A DNA stretch of 30,509 bases, taken from NCBI GenBank assembly GCA_049509915.1, contig JBEKZL010000055.1, positions 1 through 30,509 of the forward strand, given 5' to 3'. This document shows positions 13,189 through 20,116 of the stretch, piece after piece; the first letter of the stretch is position 1, and the number at the start of each line of letters is the position of its first letter. The notes beneath the pieces were generated by a model. That model was not told the origin of the DNA and made no database searches. It saw nothing but the letters and a program-made list of their open reading frames with translations. Source of the DNA: JBEKYD01 sp049509915 (lineage in GTDB: Bacteria; Acidobacteriota; Terriglobia; Bryobacterales; Bryobacteraceae). The position numbers were made by a program, and so were the translations under genes.

Positions 13189-14433
13189 CTATGGCCTGTC
13201 GGTGCGATGACGGCGCAGGGCGAGACTGCCTAACATTGCCAGCAGGAATCCGGCTGGCAGCCCGAGCGCCGGTTCGGGTACGGGGTATTCGGGCGGAGGC
13301 AGTATCGGACTAATCGGCTTTACGGGTGTTCCGGGTGCGGACGGCGAGCCCGGCGAGCCCGGTGTTCCTGGCGAGCCTGGTGTTCCCGGCGTTCCCGGCG
13401 AGCCTGGCATTCCGGGCGCTTCGGGCGTTTCGGGGACCGTTGGTATTCCCGGATAGACCGGTGTGCTGGGTGGAAGCGCGGTGGGCGGCGTTGGTCCGGC
13501 CGGTGGTGACAGTTGCGTCGGGTAGGACGGCACCGGGACCGTCGGCGGTGTCAAAGTGGAAACGATGATCGGCGGCGACCCCGGAGTGAGCGGGATGAGA
13601 GGGTGTACGGCCGGCGGCGGCGTAAGGGGCGGGGAGCCCGGAACCACGGGCACGCCGGTGGTGCTGCCGAAAGGAGGCAGGCCGCCGGGGACCGCCACCG
13701 GTGAGATCTGTCCCGGCGGCAGCGGCAGCGGCGCAAGGGCAATCGGGCCGCCGGAATTAACCTGTTGCAAGGTGGAAAACAGGGGCGAGGGGATCGCCTC
13801 CGGTCCCGGCCCCAGCGTCATCGGTGTTCCGCCGCTAGTGGCCGACGCCGCATCCACCAAGGGCATTTCGGGGCGGTTCAACTCCTGGGGAGTGGGCTCG
13901 CCAGCGGCCGTGGGCGCGAGCGGCTGCGGGGACAGCCGGTTGCCACAGCGCGCCCGCGCGCAGTTGACACCGTCGGTCAGCAACGCTTCCCCGCGGACCA
14001 GGCGCACCGGGTGGCTGGTCCAATATACCTTGTCTCCCTTCCGGTACGACATATATACAGCCTGGCCGGGCGCCGCGACTAACTTCACGTCCACCAGGCC
14101 GAAGCCTTCATAATGGCGCGCTGCTACCGGGTTCCTAGCCAGCGCCCGCAGCAGTTCGTAGTTGGAATAGGCGCCGCCGGGAATCACGGAATAAGGATAG
14201 ACATTGCGGCGCTCGACAGCCGGTAACACGAAGCTGGAGGACCGGGCGGGCGAAAATTCGGCGTGCCTCCCGGCCAACGGCGGCCGATGAGACCACAGCA
14301 AACCGAGCACAGCCAGCAGCACCAACGAAGCCGCTGCCACGGCGGCGGTTCCTAATCGAGGCTTACCGTCCCGCTCCGGTCCCGGACGAAGCCTCCCGTG
14401 CTTTCTCCTGGCTCTTCCCACTTCCCGTCTCAT
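13189..14433 (-). CDS. Envelope protein with collagen-like Gly-X-Pro repeats and PEP-CTERM tail
   Basis: About 414 residues from ATG 14433 (GTG three codons later has a better ribosome site; the frame is open further upstream). A basic N-terminus precedes a membrane segment at about 28-47. A conserved-looking domain follows (about 75-170; NVYPYSVIPGGAYSNYELLR, and NCARARC with two Cys). Residues about 175-340 are Pro-rich. Residues 341-364 are eight uninterrupted Gly-X-Pro triplets. The C-terminus reads VPEP (385-388), a hydrophobic helix of about 18 residues, then RRHRTDRP. This is the three-part PEP-CTERM signal recognised by exosortase. The protein would be anchored by its N-terminus, then cleaved or moved at its C-terminus. 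Function is unknown. No exosortase gene is in the window. Confidence 0.85.
   Translation of the reverse strand: MRREVGRARRKHGRLRPGPERDGKPRLGTAAVAAASLVLLAVLGLLWSHRPPLAGRHAEFSPARSSSFVLPAVERRNVYPYSVIPGGAYSNYELLRALARNPVAARHYEGFGLVDVKLVAAPGQAVYMSYRKGDKVYWTSHPVRLVRGEALLTDGVNCARARCGNRLSPQPLAPTAAGEPTPQELNRPEMPLVDAASATSGGTPMTLGPGPEAIPSPLFSTLQQVNSGGPIALAPLPLPPGQISPVAVPGGLPPFGSTTGVPVVPGSPPLTPPPAVHPLIPLTPGSPPIIVSTLTPPTVPVPSYPTQLSPPAGPTPPTALPPSTPVYPGIPTVPETPEAPGMPGSPGTPGTPGSPGTPGSPGSPSAPGTPVKPISPILPPPEYPVPEPALGLPAGFLLAMLGSLALRRHRTDRP
13342..13413 (-). repeat. 72-bp stretch coding eight Gly-X-Pro triplets
   Basis: Near-identical 9-nt units encode GMP-GSP-GTP-GTP-GSP-GTP-GSP-GSP. Every third residue is Gly and the residue before it is Pro, as in collagen-like triple helices. 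Eight triplets is short for a stable helix. Such repeats commonly change length by slippage. Confidence 0.85.
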
Positions 14434-14571
14434 CCGTAGTATGGCGCGAAATGCGGAACGTCCAAAAGACCCAGAAGTAACAACCTGAATGGTAGGGGTT
14501 TTCTTAGTCTTAGTACTCGAATCTAATCGCCAGCATCCGCTCGGCCAGTACGCCGATCGCGGCACTATCCC

Positions 14572-16653
14572 TCAATTTTTCGGCGCTAGGGCTTTTTCGA
14601 TGTTGGCGATGTTCTGGCGGGCGATACCGGCCTCTTCCAGATCGGGATTCAGGGTGACCACCTGCTGGAAATGGCGCAGTGCCGGGCTGAGCTCGGCCAC
14701 GCTGTTATTGGCCACGGCCACGTGCAGGTACGCCAGGCCGAGGGCGTAGTGGGCGTAAGGATCCTGGGGGTCGTAGGACAGGGACTTCTGGCAAAAGCCG
14801 ATGGCCAGGTCGTAATTGCTCAGCGAGCGGTTGGCGTCGCAGATGCCAAAATAGGCGAGGCTGCGCAGGTCCTTCCAGATATCCTGTTCGGCGGCACGCT
14901 TGCGCCGGCCCATCCCGATCAGCGAGCCCAGCACATAGTAATTCACCTGGCCGGCGAATTTGGAATCGAAATCGCTCAGCTTCAGATACTGGCCGTACTC
15001 GGGGATGGAATCCGCCGGCTTGCCGCTCAGGCGCAGACTATCGGCCAGCCACAGGTGCGGCTCGGCATTGCGCGGCGCGAGCGCGATGGCCCTGCGCGCG
15101 GTCTCGATGGACTGGCCGAAGATTTGCTTGAAGCGCTCGGCCTGAGCGAGCATGGTGAGCGCCTCGACGTGGCCGGGCTGCCGCACGAGCACCACGTTCA
15201 ACTGGCGGATCGCCTCGTCCACGCCGCCGATATCGAGCAGCATGCCAGCGTAATTGGCGCGTGCTTCCAGGTAGTCCGGGTCGATTTCGATGGCCTTCTT
15301 ATACCAGGTTTCGGCTTTCTCCTCGTCGAACAAGGCGTTGTAAGTGAGCCCCAGATAAAACGCCGCCTCGCTGTAAGTGGGGTCGGATTGAAAAGCCTGC
15401 TCGAATAAGCCGGCTGCCTTGCGATAGTTCTGCTCGTAACCTTTGCGATAGTCTTCGAGTCCCTTGTCCAGCAGATCAAGGGTCGCCTTGTTACGCCGCC
15501 GCGCGATCAGGATCTTAATACTGACGGTGGTTTGCTGGCCCGGATAAACCGTCTCCTGGCGCGGCCCATCCGGCTCGTACCCCATCTTTACACCTTTGAC
15601 GGTGTGCTCGCCGGGACTCAATCCAGGAACATTGAGAGGGTTCGATTTCGATACCACCCCCACCGAAACGCCGTCGATAAACACTTCTACGCCATCGAGG
15701 TTGGATTCGATGACGAGCGCGCCGAACTGGGGCTTCGGCGGTATGGCGGGCGAGGCCGAAGAGGGAACATAGCTCAACAGCATCGAGGGATCGAAACTGC
15801 CGCGCTCGGAAGTGGGATTCTGGCGTTGACCGGTGTATTCGCGAACCTGGGTGTGAACGTACTCGGCCAACTCGTCGGCCGTCACGATGCCGTCGTGGGA
15901 AGTATCGGCCGCACCCTCCAGCCCTTTGACCACATAGTAAGTGAAGACTCCGTGTCCGCCTTCCAGATCGGGGCTCTCATACGACGGTTCTACATCGCGG
16001 CTTGCGGTGAGCGAAAAAATCGAGTTCCCCACGCCGGACAGAACCGAATTCAGGCTTTGGGAATCCTGGGGCGAGATGGCGCCGCTATGGCAGGCGTCGG
16101 TCAGCAGGATTTTCCACTTGGCGCGGATCTTGGAGCCGATCACTTCACCCAGTTCGCGCATGGGATAGCCCGTCTCCGCAATCCGGCCGGCGTCGAAATC
16201 CACCGGCGCCAGATATGCCTGGCCCTGATGGACGAAGCCGTGGCCCGCAAAGTAAATCAGTACCCGGTCGCCTGGGGCTGCTACCGATGGCAGCCAGGTA
16301 TCGATCTCGCTTCGCAGTCCGGCCAGGGTGGCTTTGGAGCCGGTCAGCACATGCACGTTTTCGGCTTTGAAATTACCGCCTTCCGGGCTGATCAGAATGG
16401 TATAGAGCGACTGGGCATCGCGCTCCGGGAAGTGCAACTGCAACTTGTCGGGTAGGTTGTTGTAGTGGGAAATCCCCACCACCACGGCGTAGCTGCGAGG
16501 GATGGCGATGGACTTGGCCGGCTGGGTGGATTCCTCGATCTTCTCCAGTTTCAGGTCGCGTTGCGCTTGGCTAGCCGGCGGAGCAGTTTGCGGCCACGCC
16601 GGCACGATGGCGATGGCCAGGGCGGTAAGGATGGCGAATGGTGGGGCGCGCAT
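14572..16653 (-). CDS. Secreted caspase-family (C14) peptidase with PEGA and TPR domains
   Basis: A 693-residue protein with a signal peptide at 1-22. Residues about 52-295 form a caspase-like fold: YAVVVGISHYNN at the start, catalytic His138 in IYFAGHGFVHQGQAYLAP, and catalytic Cys188 in ILLTDACHSG. A short acidic stretch, DTSHDGIVTADELAEYV, resembles the loop seen in bacterial caspase homologues. Residues about 309-380 form a PEGA domain (GALVIESNLDGVEVFIDGVS, GEHTVKGVKMGYEP). Residues about 400-690 are TPR repeats (AAFYLGLTYNALFDEEKAET, ARANYAGMLLDIGGVDEAIR). Both catalytic residues are present, so it should be active, probably outside the cytoplasm. It lies 9 nt downstream of a DUF4384-like gene, making it the last gene of a three-gene operon. 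Confidence 0.93.
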   Translation of the reverse strand: MRAPPFAILTALAIAIVPAWPQTAPPASQAQRDLKLEKIEESTQPAKSIAIPRSYAVVVGISHYNNLPDKLQLHFPERDAQSLYTILISPEGGNFKAENVHVLTGSKATLAGLRSEIDTWLPSVAAPGDRVLIYFAGHGFVHQGQAYLAPVDFDAGRIAETGYPMRELGEVIGSKIRAKWKILLTDACHSGAISPQDSQSLNSVLSGVGNSIFSLTASRDVEPSYESPDLEGGHGVFTYYVVKGLEGAADTSHDGIVTADELAEYVHTQVREYTGQRQNPTSERGSFDPSMLLSYVPSSASPAIPPKPQFGALVIESNLDGVEVFIDGVSVGVVSKSNPLNVPGLSPGEHTVKGVKMGYEPDGPRQETVYPGQQTTVSIKILIARRRNKATLDLLDKGLEDYRKGYEQNYRKAAGLFEQAFQSDPTYSEAAFYLGLTYNALFDEEKAETWYKKAIEIDPDYLEARANYAGMLLDIGGVDEAIRQLNVVLVRQPGHVEALTMLAQAERFKQIFGQSIETARRAIALAPRNAEPHLWLADSLRLSGKPADSIPEYGQYLKLSDFDSKFAGQVNYYVLGSLIGMGRRKRAAEQDIWKDLRSLAYFGICDANRSLSNYDLAIGFCQKSLSYDPQDPYAHYALGLAYLHVAVANNSVAELSPALRHFQQVVTLNPDLEEAGIARQNIANIEKALAPKN

Positions 16654-16662
16654 AGTGATTCT

Positions 16663-17346
16663 TCAGCGGTGAGCCAGGACGAATTGGTAGATCACCGGTC
16701 CGGTGAGCGGGGCCGGCGCCGAAACCACCGCCTTGTCCTGCTCGCGCAGGAATACCAGGTCGCGCTGGGCGCGCCCGGCGGCATCCGATAGGGACGCCTG
16801 GGGAAGCGCCTCGCGCGGGACCAGCTTGAGGCCGGCCGCGTGATCCACACAATCGCCCCGCGCCTGCAGCACCGCGTCGTCGCAGCGCGGCACGAGCGTC
16901 GGCGGTTTCACCGGTTGACCAGGCGAGGCATCGCCGGGGAACAGGCGCGGCAAATCGGTCATGCGAGCCGGGCTCACCAGCCAGTAGACGATGTCCATGC
17001 CGGGCGGCCCGGTCACGCGGAAAACCGCCTTGCCGGCGGGCAGAAGGTACTCCTGGCCGGCACGAACGCGATTGTCCGCCCCGGCGTCGGCGTTGGGAAA
17101 CAATTGCTCGTACCGGCCCGAGGTGCCCTGGTTGGTGACGTACAGGTAGCCTTCGAAATTGGTGCGGAAGCGGAAGCGGATCCGGTCGTTGGTCTCCAGC
17201 ACCAGGCTGGGATCGACCCCTCGCCAGACCCCGCCGGCGCTGGTACGTTCGAGCACGATTTCCATGCGGCGGGCACCCTGCTTGAGGACTCGGCCTTGCG
17301 CCCACGCGGCCGCGGCCAGAGCCGCCAGGGCCAGGAGCCGCTTCAT
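16663..17346 (-). CDS. Secreted DUF4384-like protein (second gene of caspase operon)
   Basis: A 227-residue protein with signal peptide at 1-17 (MKRLLALAALAAAAWAQ). The core, DRIRFRFRTNFEGYLYVTNQ then RYEQLFPNADAG, and AGQEYLLPAGKAVFRV, matches the DUF4384 pattern: a beta-sandwich domain often attached to caspase-like or kinase modules. Two Cys (RCDDAVLQARGDC) may form a disulfide. The ATG at 17346 overlaps the stop of the upstream gene (17343-17346, ATGA), so translation is probably coupled. The caspase gene starts 9 nt after its stop. The function of DUF4384 is not established; I infer that the protein regulates or presents substrates to the caspase. Confidence 0.85.
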   Translation of the reverse strand: MKRLLALAALAAAAWAQGRVLKQGARRMEIVLERTSAGGVWRGVDPSLVLETNDRIRFRFRTNFEGYLYVTNQGTSGRYEQLFPNADAGADNRVRAGQEYLLPAGKAVFRVTGPPGMDIVYWLVSPARMTDLPRLFPGDASPGQPVKPPTLVPRCDDAVLQARGDCVDHAAGLKLVPREALPQASLSDAAGRAQRDLVFLREQDKAVVSAPAPLTGPVIYQFVLAHR

Positions 17347-18284
17347 TGATGCACCAGTTGAATGTCGGCCACCACGCGGGAATTCGGGGCGCCCGAGGGA
17401 TTCACCACGTAGACGGATTTCTCCTTGGGGCGGGCGTTGGCGCTGCCGTCGCCGGCATCGTCGACCTTCTCCAGCACCAGATCCCGCGCATAGGTATTTC
17501 GCAACCGGCCGACGGTGGCGTCGTCGATGCTAAGCGAGGCCACCAACTGCTTGGGCTCCGCCGGCGCGTCCGGGCTGGGAGCGGGCTCGGGCCGCGCCGA
17601 TGCCGGCTTCGCCCTGCCGCGCAGCGAATAGATGAGCTGCTCCAGGTCTTTCTCGGGGGCGCGCGAAAACATCAGGAACACCTTTTCAATGCCGGTCTGC
17701 TGATCGAACAGCATGCGGTAGCCCGGCGGCATGGTGTAGGTTTCCCAGGCGTCGACCCGATTGTCGCCGTGGTTGATCTGGGGGCTGGGGAACAAGGGCG
17801 TCCAGGTACCGCTGGAGCCCTGCACCACGATGTAGAGGTAGCCGGGTCCGTTCACCTGCACATGAAACTGGATGCGGTCGCCGGCATGGAACACCGTATC
17901 CGGGGCGACTTCCAGCATGTCGTCGCCCGACTTGCGGACAATCGTGTAGCGCAGCCCGAGCCTGGGCGCGGGCGGATCGCCCACGGTCGACACGCGTACC
18001 AATTGGGTGTCGGCGGCAACCGGCTGCGAATGGGCGTTTTGCACCGGCTCCGGCGGGGAAATGGTCTCGGCGGGCACCGTGGCCGGCGTCGACGGCGCGG
18101 GCTGACTTGGCTCCTGGCGCTTTACCGTGGAATTGGACGCGGGCCTGGCCACCGGTTTGGCCGGGGCTGGCGCATCGGCCTTATAGAAAAGCTCGCGGGC
18201 GGTGAGCGCGGCTGGAGAAGATGGTTGCGCCGCCGCCGATACGACCACCCCCAAGCACACCGCTATTCCCGGAATTCGTGACAT
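17343..18284 (-). CDS. Secreted DUF4384-like protein (first gene of caspase operon)
   Basis: About 313 residues from ATG 18284, chosen because GGAGGGACG lies upstream and the next 19 residues make a signal peptide (MSRIPGIAVCLGVVVSAAAQ). The frame is open to 18332. Residues about 40-95 are a Pro/Ala/Thr-rich linker. The DUF4384-like core covers about 105-215 (LGLRYTIVRKSGDDMLEVAP, RIQFHVQVNGPGYLYIVVQG, WTPLFPSPQINHGDNRVDAW). The C-terminal part (DLVLEKVDD, EKSVYVVNPSGAPNSRVVAD) resembles the end of the neighbouring protein, so the two are probably paralogues that diverged after duplication. A candidate promoter lies 44-72 nt upstream. It is the lead gene of the operon with the second DUF4384 gene and the caspase. 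Confidence 0.85.
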   Translation of the reverse strand: MSRIPGIAVCLGVVVSAAAQPSSPAALTARELFYKADAPAPAKPVARPASNSTVKRQEPSQPAPSTPATVPAETISPPEPVQNAHSQPVAADTQLVRVSTVGDPPAPRLGLRYTIVRKSGDDMLEVAPDTVFHAGDRIQFHVQVNGPGYLYIVVQGSSGTWTPLFPSPQINHGDNRVDAWETYTMPPGYRMLFDQQTGIEKVFLMFSRAPEKDLEQLIYSLRGRAKPASARPEPAPSPDAPAEPKQLVASLSIDDATVGRLRNTYARDLVLEKVDDAGDGSANARPKEKSVYVVNPSGAPNSRVVADIQLVHQ

Positions 18285-18327
18285 TCTCAATCGTCCCTCC
18301 GGCTGCCGCAGGCCAGCCTCTCTGCCT

Positions 18328-18356
18328 AACATAGCACTGGCCGATGCGGCTGAGAA
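18328..18356 (-). promoter_or_regulatory. Candidate promoter of the caspase/DUF4384 operon
   Basis: On the minus strand TTCTCA (18356-18351, 4 of 6 to -35), a 17-nt spacer and TATGTT (18333-18328). TG sits one base before the -10 (TGCTATGTT), giving an extended -10. The predicted start near 18321 leaves a leader of about 37 nt before ATG 18284. Confidence 0.45.
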
Positions 18357-18469
18357 GGTTCCCCGCTAAACCGGCCTGAAAACCGGTACTGGACGGCGCC
18401 AGGCGATGCCGTCGGGGAGTTGGCGGTTGGGCGGAGCCACTTGCCCCGCCAGGCGGACTCGCGCGTTCC

Positions 18470-19960
18470 TCAGTAGGCGCCCACGGCGATCTTTCCCGCC
18501 ACCTGCGCGACCTCCTGTTCCATGGCGCGGTCCTTGTCCTGAAACGCCGCCACCGACCGCACGCTCTCGTAAACCCGCCGGGAGCCCTCGCCCAGCTTCG
18601 CCCCGCCGCCGCGAAGATCCACCGCCTGCGCCGTCGCCAGCAGCACCATAGCGATTTCGTTGCGTACGCACTCCAGCGCATCCCAACCTGTCACCGCGGC
18701 GTGCATCCCCAAGCTGACCACGTCCTGGTTGTACTGTTCGGTGGGCAGCGAGTGAATCGAGCTTGGGCCGGCCAGGTGGCGGACGGCGCAGGCCAGGCTG
18801 GTGACGCTCAGTTGCATACCCTTGAAGCCGGAGTTGACGCCGGGCTCCGACGCCAGGTTAGCCGGCAGCCCCTGGTTGAAGCGGTCGTCCACGATCACCG
18901 CCATCAGCGCGTTGCCCCAGTTGGCCATGCTGGCCAGGTCCAGTTTCCAGGCGTCCAACAGGCGTGCAATGTGGCCGCCGTAGAAATTGCCGGCTTTGTA
19001 CAGCACGCCGGTATCGGGATCGATCAGGGGGTTGTCGTTGGCCGAATTGATTTCCCGCTCCAGCACGGGGCAGCCATCTTCGAGCGCCTCCCAAACCTGC
19101 CCCAGCCCTTGCGGCGCACACCGCAGCGAATAGCAGGATTGGCCTGAGGAATCGCGCGTCAGTCCTGAGCCCTGAAGGAGTTCGCGCAGGCGGGCGGCCA
19201 CGGCGATCTGCCCGGGGTGCCCTTTCTGCTCGTGGACCCACCGGGCGAAGGGCAATGCCGACGCCTGCATGGCCTCGATCGCGAGCGCGACCGCTCCCAC
19301 GAGGGCCCGCAGCACGGCGGTCGCATCCACCTGGAACAGCGTCGCCATCGCGGTCATCACCGTGGTTCCGTTGATCAGCGCCAGTGCCTCCTTGGAGGCG
19401 AAGACGATAGGCTCGAGCCCCGCCTCTTTCAGGGCTTCCGCCGCGGCCATTCGGCGGCCCTGGTATTCCACTTCTCCCCAGCCGGCCAGCACCCGCGCAA
19501 TATAAGCCGAAGGCATCAGGTCGCCGCTCGCCCCCACCGAGCCGTAGCGCGGCACTACCGGCACGATGCCGCGATTGAGCAGCGCCGCCAGGGCTTCCGC
19601 CAAGTCCACCCGCACCGCCGAGGCGCCCGTCAGGAAGGTGGCTACCCGCAGCAGCGTGGCGGCCCGCACCACGTCGGCCGGCAGCGGCTGGCCGGTGGCG
19701 CAGCCCAGTTGGCGTACCAGGTTCGCCTGCAGCAGTTCCATCTCCTCGGGCGGGAGCCAGATGCCAACGTTGCCGCCCACCCCCGTGTTCACGCCATAAA
19801 TCCGCTCCCCGCGCGCCAGCATTTCTTCCAGGCGTGCCCGGCCCCGCGCCATGCGCTCGCGCGCCGCCTCGCCAATCCGTATGGCCAACCTCTCGCGAGC
19901 CACCCGCGCCACGTCGCGCACCGTTAGCCGGCAGGCGCCCAACTCTAATGTCGGTGTCAT
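18470..19960 (-). CDS. Aromatic amino acid ammonia-lyase or aminomutase (HAL/PAL, MIO family)
   Basis: About 496 residues from ATG 19960, where the family-type N-terminus begins; the frame is open to 20080. The MIO cofactor forms from Ala144-Ser145-Gly146 in RYGSVGASGDLMPSAY. The catalytic Tyr loop is YGVNTGVGGN (Tyr55), and CYSLRCAPQGLG carries the second Tyr. NSANDNPLIDPDTG and the C-terminal EQYNQDVVSLGMHAA also fit. These enzymes remove or shift the amino group of His, Phe or Tyr. The substrate-selectivity pair after LQANLVR is Gln84-Leu85. Known pairs are Ser-His in histidase, His-Leu in tyrosine lyase and Phe-Leu in phenylalanine lyase, so histidase is unlikely and the substrate is open. 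No hut genes flank it, which also argues against HutH. Confidence 0.9.
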   Translation of the reverse strand: MTPTLELGACRLTVRDVARVARERLAIRIGEAARERMARGRARLEEMLARGERIYGVNTGVGGNVGIWLPPEEMELLQANLVRQLGCATGQPLPADVVRAATLLRVATFLTGASAVRVDLAEALAALLNRGIVPVVPRYGSVGASGDLMPSAYIARVLAGWGEVEYQGRRMAAAEALKEAGLEPIVFASKEALALINGTTVMTAMATLFQVDATAVLRALVGAVALAIEAMQASALPFARWVHEQKGHPGQIAVAARLRELLQGSGLTRDSSGQSCYSLRCAPQGLGQVWEALEDGCPVLEREINSANDNPLIDPDTGVLYKAGNFYGGHIARLLDAWKLDLASMANWGNALMAVIVDDRFNQGLPANLASEPGVNSGFKGMQLSVTSLACAVRHLAGPSSIHSLPTEQYNQDVVSLGMHAAVTGWDALECVRNEIAMVLLATAQAVDLRGGGAKLGEGSRRVYESVRSVAAFQDKDRAMEQEVAQVAGKIAVGAY

Positions 19961-20062
19961 TCCTGTCAGTGTAACTACCCACGAATGGGACGCGCTTGGG
20001 GGGGCGAGGGATTGCCCCGGCCAAGGGCCCGCCAGAAAATAACCAAGCCATTCAGGAGGGCG

Positions 20063-20089
20063 CACGCACTCCGCGCCCAACCGTGCGTG
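20063..20089 (-). terminator. Hairpin downstream of the VWFA gene
   Basis: CACGCAC (20063-20069) pairs perfectly with GTGCGTG (20083-20089) over a 13-nt loop. It begins about 28 nt after the VWFA stop. There is no T-tract on the minus strand, so it is at best a factor-dependent or weak terminator. Confidence 0.3.
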
Positions 20090-20116
20090 GTTTTCTCGGG
20101 AGCCTGGCGAGCCGCG

